DNA of 64,000 nt, taken from assembly GCA_963693365.1 (NCBI GenBank), contig CAVNZM010000003.1:2542001-2606000 (forward strand), in the 5' to 3' direction. Shown piece by piece: positions 25,984 to 64,000 of this stretch. Position 1 is the first letter of the stretch. Each line of letters starts with the position of its first letter. The notes beneath the pieces were generated by a model that was not told the origin of the DNA, made no database searches, and saw only the letters and a list, made by a program, of their open reading frames with translations. The position numbers and the translations under genes were made by a program. Origin of the DNA: Amoebidium appalachense (taxonomy: Eukaryota; Ichthyosporea).

Positions 25984-26492
25984 AGGTGGGGAGAGGGGGT
26001 GATTAAGGTTTGAACTAGCTTGATTAGAGGGGGTGGGGGGGGGGGGGGGATGTAAGGGCGGGGAGGGGAAGAAGGGGGGGGGGGGGGGGGGGGGGGGTAA
26101 AGTGTTTTATGGGTCTACCTTGTGTCACTATGTCCGTGTGTTGTTGGTTCTTGTTGATGTTGTTTGGTGGGGTTTTTTTGACCTTTTTTTATAACCTGCA
26201 GAAACCCAGGCCTGTGTTTTGGGGCCATATGGGTTATCACATACGATTCATTTTGCCAAAAAAAGGTTTTCTAGTCTGGGTGTATATCCCGAAATATACA
26301 CCTGTAATCGTACTATCCAACTCTAGGTTGAGCCACGTGCAGGGATTCGCTCTCGTTCGAAATAAAACGGCCAAATGGCTTTTCGTTGGAGATATATTGT
26401 GCAAGATTGGTTTTGATCCGGTCGAGTTGTGGAATTTGCACCTGTATTGAAATTCAACCCCCCCCCTCTGCTTTTGTGGAGGCATAGGAATC

Positions 26493-26628
26493 CCCCTGAT
26501 GATGGGCTCTGTTCAAGTGTCTTCTGCCTGCACGCTTAATTGTTTTGATTTTGGATTTCCCACGTTTGTGACGTTTTGTTGTTGCTCTTTGTTGTCTCCT
26601 CCATATTTCCAACCCTCTAACGCATACA

Positions 26629-26640
<12 letters not shown>
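26493..26640 (+). repeat. dispersed element, diverged partial copy
   Basis: CCCCCTGATGATGGGCTCTG matches the start of the 3' half, and the end (CAACCCTCTAACGCATAC plus C-run) resembles the usual tail. The middle is diverged. Confidence 0.4.
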
Positions 26641-26669
<29 letters not shown>

Positions 26670-26800
26670 TGCCCCCCCTCTCCCCTCCCCCCACCACCAT
26701 CACCACCACACACACACACACACACACGTGGGCGTGTACGCACGCAACGCTCGAATACGTTTTCGAATAAGATTTGAGCTAGCTAGAGTTCGGGAGGGAC

Positions 26801-27184
26801 ATGATGCAGGCACTAAATAGGTATGCGGACCATCCAATCAAAAATTTCAGTATTAGTAATACCCAAACTAAAAAAACCTTTCCGGAAGTTGGCATGGTAT
26901 ACGTACCGGACTACTTTCAATGCATGAACAAAGTGAGGGTAACGAAACGAATAAAAAATCCAATTAGTACATGTAATAGAAAAGGAATCTACAAAATCAT
27001 GGAAGCTTTTATAGAAAAAAGTTTCCAAATAAGCGTATACCAAAAAGCACGTAGGTGTCGGGTACGTGTCGTGGCTCTAAAATGTTATACGGAGTGTGCC
27101 GTGAGTGAATTGGAAACAAATGAGCAGAGCAATCGCTTTTCCGGTATCAACACCACTACTGATTGCAACCAAGATCTTGAGTAG
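26801..27184 (+). CDS. unassigned 127-codon open frame
   Basis: ATG at 26801 to TAG at 27182-27184 in unique, AT-rich DNA without low-complexity content. The predicted peptide is Lys/Arg- and Cys-containing (KVRVTKRIKNPIST, YQKARRCRVRVVALKCY) with no recognised domain, signal or membrane segment. It lies between two convergent genes. A single-exon gene would be unusual here but not unique, given the intronless gene at 3202. It may simply be a chance frame. Confidence 0.2.
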   Translation: MMQALNRYADHPIKNFSISNTQTKKTFPEVGMVYVPDYFQCMNKVRVTKRIKNPISTCNRKGIYKIMEAFIEKSFQISVYQKARRCRVRVVALKCYTECAVSELETNEQSNRFSGINTTTDCNQDLE

Positions 27185-27345
27185 AACACACTTTTAAATA
27201 AACTAATTAGGCAAACCGGCAAAACCGTTAGAACATACTCTGATCTTAGTATTTTGTGTGTGTGTTGGTGTGTGTTTTGTGTCACGGTATGCGTGTGTGT
27301 GTGTTGCGGGGGAGGCGGTGGGTGGGTGGGTGGTGGGTGGGGTGT

Positions 27346-27381
<36 letters not shown>

Positions 27382-27382
<1 letters not shown>

Positions 27383-27525
27383 AGCCGAGCATGTCACGAA
27401 GTACAACTGCACGATGACACACACGGTGCAGGACACATGCAAAGGCAAACTACGGTAGGCAACATTCTGATCAAAACACGGCAATATGTAACATAAGCAG
27501 AGCCCATTCGATTTCTCAAGGGGGA
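27382..27525 (-). repeat. dispersed element, partial copy
   Basis: Reverse orientation. Shows CACGAAGTACAACTGCACGA, ACGGTGCAGGACACATGCAA and AAGCAGAGCCCATTCG, the complement of the 3' half of the element. The G-run on its left corresponds to the C-run tail. Confidence 0.7.
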
Positions 27526-27547
27526 CCCATTGGTGGTGGATCCCGGA

Positions 27548-27600
<53 letters not shown>

Positions 27601-28079
27601 CACGAGTTGATTGCCCATGTCCTGCGTGGCAAACTTTATTAGTACATAAATGCTACACGACACGGTGGCACGTTCATGCCTGCAAATATGTTTCTGTCAA
27701 TATTAAGTAATACCCAATCCTCCTTCTCCGCCGTAATGAGATTTTGCTACAATAATTTTGTCGTGAATACCAGGGGAATTCTGGCGGCGGGATGAGGGAG
27801 ATGCGTGCATATGATTTGCCTGCTTACTACTGAACGGTACACTATACATGTGTCTGTGTGTTTTATGTAAGGTGTTTGAATTGCAGCATTGTAACTCATT
27901 CAAAAAAAGTATATTAAAAAATTAAGAAGGGAAGAATAAAAGAACCAAAAATGAATACTAAAAAACGCCGTGAAAATTAAGTTGCCCTGGTACAGACTAG
28001 CAGCAGAATCAAATCAAAGGCCAAAAGCATTCATAAACTTTCATACGAGTTTCTAACTCTGCCGATTCGTGGGCATTCA

Positions 28080-28166
<87 letters not shown>

Positions 28167-28473
28167 ATGCGAATGCATGCCTGTGGGTAGGTGGGTGGGT
28201 GGGTGGGTGGGTGGGGGGGGGGGGGGGGGGGGGGGGGGAGGTACGGGTGGTGTGTGTGTGTGTGTCTGTATTTCTATGCGCATGTGCAAGTCCACGGACT
28301 TATCTATGCGCCATGTGTGTGTGTATGCGTCACCAATATCTTAATGCCTAAGAGCACATTGTGGTGTTGTCGTAATCACACCGGTGTTAAGACCATACAA
28401 CACCAACTTGCACGTCACATGTTCCGTCACCCATCACGCCGCTGATATCAACAAGCACAACAATCTCGTTTTT

Positions 28474-28515
28474 CCTATATATGGAATTGCCTTTTTAGGC
28501 ATTTCCCATATATGG
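28474..28515 (-). repeat. imperfect stem-loop just 3' of the GUF1 stop
   Basis: CCTATATATGGAATTGCCT (28474-28492) pairs imperfectly with AGGCATTTCCCATATATGG (28497-28515) across a 4-nt loop. On the minus strand it begins about 10 nt after the GUF1 stop codon, so it would be part of the 3'UTR. A role in 3'-end formation or stability is inference. Confidence 0.6.
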
Positions 28516-28525
28516 TGCGTTGCGA

Positions 28526-48211
<19,686 letters not shown>

Positions 48212-49302
48212 GTTAGCAACCAATTTGCGGTATGCTGTGTCTTTGTGATAATAAGTATGAAGATGGCGGGTAGCGGCCTGGGTGGTGGTCATATCTGCTT
48301 GACCCTTGCTCGTTGTGTGTGTGTGTGTGTGTTTTTCGAAAATCCTGTCTGCCTCCGTGAGATTTCGGATTGCCCAACTAAACCGTTATAACGGTGGCGC
48401 CCTGCGAATCTTTGGTCCCTTGAATATGCAGAGTTTACGGGAAGAATGTGTGACGACCATTAATTAGCCATAGTACGTGCGGTCTAGACAGGGGTGGTCA
48501 AATAAGCCTCCAGCCTACGCGTACAGGTACCGGTGTACGCGTGTGTACGTGCGTGTCGTGTGCTCGCGTGTACGCGTGCCTGTCACGGTGTGCCACGGTG
48601 GTGCGCGTGGCTCACGGCTTCAGGATCATGATCACTGTGCGCTGCAGTCAAACGAAGTCGGCTCAGGTGTGCCGTTCACACCAAAAAATGATATCAACAA
48701 AATAAGGGCATGTTGGCTTGCCAGAGGACGTTGGTTCTTTCTTTTTTCTTAAAGGATTCAGCTTTATTGTGCGGCCTTGCCTCATTCACTCTACAGTATG
48801 TGTACATAACACCCGCGGAAGCCGGGCACGGCCACGTGCTTGTGGTATTAGAAAAAGCGCGCCAAAATTCAGGATAGCCAATCATCGTGCACGAACCTTT
48901 TCGAGATAGAATTTATGACATAGTTTTAACTGTTCAAAAGGGTTTAGGTCTAGTCAAACAGAGAGTACGTTTGTAGACTACTCCAAGCCTTAGCCGGCGG
49001 CGGGTTGCTGGCAACTGCGAACACCTCAAAGCAAGGCAACATGGAAAGGTGAATGAGCTGACAGCAGGGATGGTGTTGTTTCAGAGTTTGCCTTAACTAG
49101 CGCCTTTCTTGTAGATTGTAGACGTTGCAAGGTTTTATTCGCAGCACCGGCCTGTGGCTATCAAGGAACGGTTAGCTATAAGGGTGGATCATGGTGGTTT
49201 AGGTTGAATGATCGCAGCAGATCCTGCTTGCAGGTTATAACAACTTTAAAGGCGTTTAAGGAGCAGGAAAAGTCGTGAGACGGTAGATAGTAGGAGAAGA
49301 AG
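48212..49302. promoter_or_regulatory. head-to-head intergenic region (GUF1 / mitochondrial carrier)
   Basis: About 1.09 kb of almost repeat-free DNA separates the two start codons. It includes CGTGTACGTGCGTGTCG-type CpG-containing sequence near 48535-48600 and CACGTG (E-box core) near 48833. It must carry the 5'UTRs and promoters of both genes. Whether they share control elements is inference. Confidence 0.6.
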
Positions 49303-56684
<7,382 letters not shown>

Positions 56685-57665
56685 GTGTTCCTTGTTTTCT
56701 TAGTACTGAGTTCCCACCACAGAGTTGGCTTGGGCGAGGAATTTGGGACTCTGTCCCTGTTTTTCTGCTCCCCTTCAGTTCTTTGGCAAGGTTGAATGCT
56801 GGCATGTACCTGTGCACGTGGTTTGCTTGATTTGTCCCTCCTCTGGTGTGTTGTCTTACCAAAATGTCCTGTTTCTCCTCATAATTTACTGCCGGTTTGG
56901 GAACAAGGTTGTGGGTACTTTCGAATGATGATTGTGTTCGTTTGTGATGGTAGAGACAGTATCAGTTTTTCCTCGTAAATGTAATGTCGTATGTATACTT
57001 GCCGTTTAGTGGCTGGTGATGGTAATATTCAGTGCCTTCTCGTCAATTCAACATCGCACATTTCATAGCTTTGGTAGTGATGGTTATGCTTCGTACCAGT
57101 CTTTCCCCGTAAATGTAACATCGTATCTCATCGATTTGGTGGTAATAGTAATGTTCTGCATCAGATTTCTCTCGTGAATTCGACATGGTATTCGTCGGTT
57201 TAGTGTTGATGGTAGAGTCAGTATCAGTTTTTTTGACGCTTATTCCTCGTAAATGCAACGTAGTGTTTCATTGGATAGGTGGTGGTTTCGAATCTCGAAT
57301 GTCTGGCAGTCAATAATATGGATGCCAAGTATATGCATGGGTAAGGTAGAGATGTGATTTGATGTGAATATGTGAACGTAATTGGCGCCGTAAATGGTGC
57401 TGTTGTAGTCAATCAGATTGATTCTGTAAAGAAGCAAGCGATCCCATTGGCTACCAGTGTGCCTATGTGCGATCTGGTTGTTTACAACGTGATCATGAGC
57501 CATGATCAATAACAGAACCAGATACTCGTGTGACACATCATGAGAAAAAGACACTCGGAGGGAGACGCACACCCCACCACCACCACCATACCATCGTGCA
57601 CAAGCACCCACACATAGTAACACACACAAGCACAGCTTGACATTGGCCGACGCGCAGACACAGAC

Positions 57666-57700
<35 letters not shown>

Positions 57701-57716
57701 CACATACACACATTGT

Positions 57717-57795
<79 letters not shown>

Positions 57796-58307
57796 CCATG
57801 AATATGAAAGCTTTCTCATCCCAAAGGGGTGCTGGTGGCATGAGTATGCCAATTAGACTCATAAAACTTCATGAATCAGTGTTATTGAAAGAACATCATC
57901 CCCGGGTTCTCTGGCATTTTCAAATTTATAGGCTACACTGTGACCTATGTATGACGATAAAGCATTACTGTAAATCTATACATCTTCGCAAGGTCATCAA
58001 TTTGAATTCACCCGTGGCAGCAGAAGAAATCAAAATGCCACCACAATATCACCAACCTAGCCTGAGCTATTAGGGGCCTAGTGCCGGTACGTATACTTAC
58101 GGACCAACCGAGACATGCAGCACCCCGTACATGTCATAAGAGTGCTTAGTGTGGCTCGGTTGTGGGAAAATAGAAGGGGGACGTCCACAGACAAGTGTCC
58201 ACTCCTGCCCTCCGTTTTTTTTTTTTTCGCAAGGCAACTAATTGGGTTACTCCGTTCTCACACTTCAAACCAAAAAATTTTACTGGCAGTCTTCGTGTGC
58301 GTAAATT

Positions 58308-58350
<43 letters not shown>

Positions 58351-58395
58351 ACCACCACCACCCACCTTTTTCGTTGTTGTTGTTGGGGTTTTTTT

Positions 58396-58449
<54 letters not shown>

Positions 58450-58700
58450 ATGACAACGATTTGCCTGACGTGGCAAGGTTGACTGGAACACACGTGATAT
58501 ACAACTATAGAAGGCGGCACAAGCTACAGCATCATGCAGAAGTCCAAGCACTTGCATATGTCCTTTTCGTGTGAACATGCACGCATGCGCGTTTGCGTGT
58601 ATGTACATGTGTGCATGTGTGTGTGTGTGTGTGTACATGCGACCGTGTGCGAGTAATGGTCAAGGATTGATATTGCAGCACCCCAGAGGGGTGGGGGGGG
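56685..58700. other. spacer downstream of the carrier gene
   Basis: Holds the degenerate repeat at 56938-57290, unique AT-rich DNA, (CA)n at about 57719-57793, a 91-codon open frame (57798-58073) with no recognisable domain, a C-run of about 40 nt (58311-58350), and a T-run plus G-run (58390-58446). No exon was supported. Confidence 0.7.
56938..57290. repeat. degenerate tandem repeat, about five units of 60-80 bp
   Basis: Units share a pattern of GTGATGGTAATATTC-like, TCAGT/CAGTTTTTCC-like, CTCGTAAATGTAA-like and CATCG-like blocks, followed by a TTTGGTGG-like end, seen at about 56945, 57015, 57077, 57141 and 57205. They are considerably diverged from each other. Confidence 0.6.
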
Positions 58701-58718
58701 GGGGGGGGGGGGGGGGGG

Positions 58719-59211
58719 GTTGAATGCGTCATAAAGTACGAAGAACACAAGAACAAACGGATAACACGATGCAGAGTGCAAGCCATACATAAAGAGTATG
58801 CATAATAAGCAGAGCCCATCCTCAGAGGGGGGGGGGGGGGGGGGGGGGGGGTTTGAATGCTTCAAAAAGTACGAAGTACACAAGAACAAACGGATAACAC
58901 GATGCAGAGTGCAAGCCATACATAAAGAGTATGCATAATAAGCAGAGCCCATCCTCAGGGGTGGCCCACGTCATCCACAGTACCCGAGTTTCGACCTATT
59001 CACCTCGTTAACGAAACCCAACTCAGATACTGTTTCACTTGAACATGAGTAGGTCACCCGATCTTGGTCAGAGACGAGCAGGGTTGCTTATGCAGGCAAG
59101 GGCAGTGGGAAAGGCCGGGGGTTAAAGTTGCAGCAGTAAGCAGAAGCAAGAAAAATATAGATAGGAACTCAGGAGACGGGGCTTCTAGGAAGCTCCCCCG
59201 TCGCTACCTAA
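58719..59211 (-). repeat. dispersed element, full-length copy with duplicated tail
   Basis: Reverse complement of 23254-23608 at 58829-59211, from the tail (TTTGAATGCTTCAAAAAGTA) to the head (GAACTCAGGAGACGGGGCTT). The tail portion, about 110 bp, occurs a second time just to the left (58719-58828). Each tail is preceded by its own G-run. Confidence 0.9.
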
Positions 59212-60940
<1,729 letters not shown>

Positions 60941-60944
60941 GGGA

Positions 60945-61662
60945 CTAGGGAGTGTTGATCTTTTTAGTGATGATGGAGAGTAGGTGAGAGGAGTGAACGC
61001 CACGGTATATGTGCGGGTGTGTGGCGAGAAAGCTGTGCATTTTGTGGTGCAAGAGTCTAAACGAGTAGCCTTTGTTAAGCAATGTTTTAGCAAGTCGTGC
61101 AGTACATGTGGTGAATGCAGCAAGTGTGGAGCATTTGCGCTGGTAGCTATGCATTTTGACTTGTCATGATGCAGTATTTTGCAGTGCGGGAGATGAATGA
61201 GTCGTGGTGTGGGAAACGAACGATGTCTAGTGTATTGAATGTGGGTGTGTCGAGCTTGTTGTAGATGGTTGTGTGAATGCCGTGATTGCAGGTGATATGC
61301 AAGTCGAGGTAGGGGACAGAGGGGGAGGAACCGGCAGGGTTGAGTTGAAGGCTGGTCTTGGGATATAGACCGAAATCACAATCTTCTAAATAGAGGTGGG
61401 AGAGAATGCGAGGATTATAAAGGGAGATCAAATCATCTATGTAGCGGCGAGTAAACTGAAAATCTACCAAGACATCAATGCGGTCGTGTGCAATTAGCTT
61501 GCGAACAAAATCCAACTCATAAGTAAAGAGATAGAAATTAGCCAAGAAAACAGCACAGTTTGTACCCATGGGGATACCAATGTCCTGTTTGTAGAGGGTA
61601 TCGCCAAACACAACATATATGTTATCTACGAGGAAACATAGAAAATCCACAAGCTGTGCCTT
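60945..61662 (-). mobile_element. Penelope-like reverse transcriptase fragment, frame-broken
   Basis: The minus strand from 61662 encodes reverse-transcriptase core motifs in the expected order: GIPMGTNCAVFLANFY (about 61529-61576), RRYIDDLISLYN with the catalytic Y-I-D-D (about 61432-61443), and SVPYLDLHI further on. The frame stops at TAG (61147-61149). The family-like continuation (thumb region, ARLAKTLLNKGYSF) lies in another frame (60945-61154), so there is a frameshift close to 61150-61190. Upstream the frame runs into a G-run of about 38 nt (61664-61701), beyond which no RT sequence is recognised. The motif wording fits the group of Penelope-like elements known from many invertebrates and protists. 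No endonuclease domain (GIY-YIG) was found. A decayed insertion. Confidence 0.85.
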
Positions 61663-61702
<40 letters not shown>

Positions 61703-62079
61703 TTTTCTATATCTGTCAGGTTCACTGCTAGAGTTCTCTAGGGTTGGCACGGCACTTTTTATTTTTTCATTCATTCATAGTAAAGTTTTTAAGGTTCAAC
61801 TAGCACAAGGATTGCACACAAGCATCACGAGTCCTAAACAAAAGGTCTTCCAGGTTCCCACGCCCCACCTTAACCCCCATCGGTGCTATCGGAACCCCAT
61901 ACCTGATTACAACCTACCGTAGCACACACCCGCACTCACGCGCATACATAAACGCATGCACACACGCACACCCGCACGCACACACGCTCGGACGTGCGCA
62001 CATACGTACATACACACACACACATACACGCACGCACACACACGGGGTCACGGTAGGAACGGACATGTAAGAAATACAG

Positions 62080-62110
<31 letters not shown>

Positions 62111-62447
62111 TTCACCCCACGCAACCAAAAAAAAAAAAAAAAAAAAAAAAAAAGGAGGACACACGCCAAGCAAACCAACAAAGGCATTGCATTCTCACCC
62201 AACTTAGACAGAGGCAGCGCAGAGCGCCAATCCAGATAAACCTCCCTCCTCTGCACAACTACAAACCCCCACATCCAAAGAGGTAACGAGAGCAACTACC
62301 CAGTTACTGTAGTGGACATCCCTTCACACAGATGCACCAAAATAAGAGGAAACGGTGGGTGATCTCTGGGAAAAAGTCGTCGTTTGCTCGCAGAAACGGA
62401 CCAGAGGGGCGGGGCAGACTCCAAGACACCAATACGGCGGAATGCTC

Positions 62448-62481
<34 letters not shown>

Positions 62482-62644
62482 GGAGGGGGGGGGGGGGGGG
62501 GTGTGTTAGAAAATCGTGTGCATGCATGTGTGTAATACTTTTGTGTGTGTTTGCGTGTATGTGCCTGCGCCGCATGCATAAGAATGGACAATCGGTATTT
62601 TGGTACATGCACACTTGTGCTCGCACAAGTCTGAGGGTGGGCAA

Positions 62645-62695
<51 letters not shown>

Positions 62696-62875
62696 AAGGG
62701 AGCTAAAAACACAGGAGAATGCACATCAAATACTATCACATAAAATTGTTCTGTGCCGTAAGGGAAAAAAAAAACAGCCACCCCACTTACATAAACACCC
62801 ACACACACAAACACCTACACACCCACACCCACACTCAGCACACCACCACCCCACCAAAAACACAAGCACACTTAC
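61663..62875. other. spacer / 3' flank of the DIM1 homologue
   Basis: G-run 61664-61701, CA/CG-rich DNA near 61920-62042, C-run (about 62081-62110) and A-run (about 62127-62152), (GT)n at about 62452-62480 plus G-run, and a G-run of about 48 nt (62646-62693). The last coding bases and the 3'UTR of the DIM1 gene should lie here but were not pinpointed. Confidence 0.6.
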
Positions 62876-63121
62876 ATAGCGGTACTTTGTCGAGTAGTCC
62901 TTAGGCGCAATCACCAGACCTCGTCCCTTCCTTGCCCCCCTGTACACCGTCTCTATCACATCAATCATCTCCTGTTTGTCCGGTATGACCCAGTTGATCT
63001 TGTTGTTGTTACCAGTCCCCAAATCAATCATCATGTGCTTGTTGCGGTAGAAAAACATCACCGTGCATGGGTCGTACAACTCGTACATTTTGTTAAAGTC
63101 CGGAACTTCCGTAATGTCAAC
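62876..63121 (-). CDS. TXNL4A: DIM1/TXNL4A, U5 snRNP thioredoxin-like protein (exon, partial gene)
   Basis: A single 246-nt exon (82 codons, phase 0 at both ends) sits between tacag|GTTGAC at 63121 and TAT|gtaagt at 62876. It encodes the C-terminal half of the U5-15kD/Dim1 (yeast DIB1) protein: VDITEVPDFNKMYELYDPC, MFFYRNKHMMIDLGTGNNNK, ETVYRGARKGRG and the terminal DYSTKYRY, nearly identical to the eukaryotic consensus. The protein is a thioredoxin-fold component of the U4/U6.U5 tri-snRNP needed for pre-mRNA splicing, and it has no redox CxxC. Family members are about 142 residues, so roughly 60 N-terminal residues are missing. Their exons were not found between 63122 and 64000 and probably lie beyond the window. 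Since the family usually ends at KYRY, the next exon probably adds little more than the stop. Confidence 0.97.
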
Positions 63122-63299
63122 CTGTAGTGAGGGTGGGTGGGTGGGTGCAGGGGTGGCGTTGGGGGGGAAGAGGGGGGGGGGGGGGGGGGGAGAGGAGGAG
63201 GGAGGGAGTGGGGGTAAGGGAGGGGAAAGGGGGTTTTGGGGAGAGGGGGGAGGGGGGAGGTGGGTTTGCGGGTGTGGTGCAGTATGTACGTGCACGGTT

Positions 63300-63364
<65 letters not shown>

Positions 63365-64000
63365 TTGGAGAAAACGCGGAGAGAAGGTGACGGGGAGAGG
63401 GATGACGGTGAGAATGTTGGGTACAATATAGAACATAAGGTAAGTGACTGAAAAACAAGCTCAGCCATGTTAGAATAACACAAACAAGGTGCTCACATCG
63501 GAAAATTTAGGCGTGTGAGCGTGTGTGTATTTCCACATATGCGTGCTTGTTGAAATGTTTAATGCAGGGGAAATGACGGGAAGGAGTGGTGGTGTTCACT
63601 TAAGAGAGATAGGCCCGGCGGATAAAGGAAGGGTGAATGACAGTGGGGGAACACCAAAGTGGGTGGGGGCAGCAGCCAAGGGCAAGAGGCGGGGGTCAGA
63701 GTGTGATGAGACATGGCATACTGAACAAGAAGGGAGGGAAGGAGCAGTTGAGAAAGGGCAAGTACACAAAAGGGGATGGCTGGGGCAAGTTTGGGAGAAG
63801 GCGATTAGGGGGAGGGGGGAGGGGAGAGAGCGAGCACTTGGCGGGTTAAGCGTGGGAGTGTAAAGAAGAATCACACTGGGTTTAGAAGGCAAGGGGAATG
63901 GGGTGAGGAAAGCCGGGGGGGGGGGGGGGGGGGGGGGGGGAAGGGGGGAGGGGCCACACCAGACCCACTAGAAAGAAAGGCATGGTGGATGGGTGGCTTG
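63122..64000. other. intron or 5' flank of the DIM1 homologue
   Basis: G-runs (about 63171-63190 and 63916-63940), (GT)n at about 63302-63350 and GA/G-rich DNA. Neither strand shows the expected N-terminal Dim1 sequence, so the intron probably extends past the window edge. Confidence 0.6.

Larger units (their letters stand above)
25901..28525. other. convergent spacer between the Flower-like gene and GUF1
   Basis: Holds G-runs (about 25969-25982, 26036-26049, 26076-26097), a diverged dispersed-element copy (26493-26640) ending in a C-run of about 38 nt, an unassigned 127-codon frame (26801-27184), two very long G-runs (about 27340-27380 and 27550-27599), a dispersed-element copy between them (27382-27525), and (GT)n at about 28085-28165. 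No exon of either neighbour was identified. Confidence 0.7.

Noticed and set aside
57798-58073. 91-codon plus-strand frame starting at an ATG
   Set aside because: No domain, no transcript-like context; unique DNA of this composition can give such a frame by chance.
63483-63540. Possible N-terminal Dim1 exon (minus strand ...KFSD)
   Set aside because: No acceptor nearby and no match to the conserved HDWDPTC region of the family.

Overview
This is nuclear DNA of a eukaryote. Its genes are split by many introns with GT...AG ends, it encodes a mitochondrion-targeted translation factor, a mitochondrial carrier and a U5 snRNP protein, and it uses the standard genetic code (GUF1 ends in TAG). Introns and spacers are packed with CT, GA, CA/GT microsatellites and unusually long C or G runs. 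The lineage cannot be fixed from the sequence. The protein repertoire would suit a unicellular opisthokont or another intron-rich protist. No bacterial or viral genes, rRNA, tRNA or CRISPR were seen.

Layout. 1-3.2 kb: CT repeats and spacer. 3,202-4,807 (+): an intronless multi-pass membrane protein of unknown identity. About 7.0-19.0 kb (-): one or two multi-exon genes of unknown function, interrupted by a 1.29 kb tandem duplication (13,776-16,349) that carries a whole exon. 20,144-25,900 (+): a four-exon Flower/TVP18-family membrane protein. 28,526-48,211 (-): GUF1 (mitochondrial EF4/LepA), reconstructed here in 23 exons with every phase agreeing, giving 666 residues. 49,303-56,684 (+): a nine-exon SLC25-type mitochondrial carrier of 340 residues. 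56.7-62.9 kb: spacer with degenerate tandem repeats, a full copy of a dispersed element, and a broken Penelope-like reverse transcriptase. 62,876-63,121 (-): the last large exon of the U5 snRNP protein DIM1/TXNL4A, with its 5' part outside the window or unseen.

Gene organisation. The unknown minus gene and the Flower gene start head-to-head about 1.16 kb apart. GUF1 and the carrier also start head-to-head about 1.09 kb apart, and both products belong to the mitochondrion. Flower and GUF1 are convergent.

The most noteworthy non-genic signals are a dispersed element of about 350 bp, seen in at least nine copies, whose copies differ by C-run expansion at fixed positions; C-runs lying mostly on the coding strand of introns; a GUF1 intron with no AG at its 3' end; three perfect TGACGTCA sites in 111 bp; a 3 x 137 bp minisatellite with a palindromic core; and the exon-carrying tandem duplication. 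Initiation codons, exon ends and phases were worked out by hand, so coordinates at low-confidence exons are approximate.
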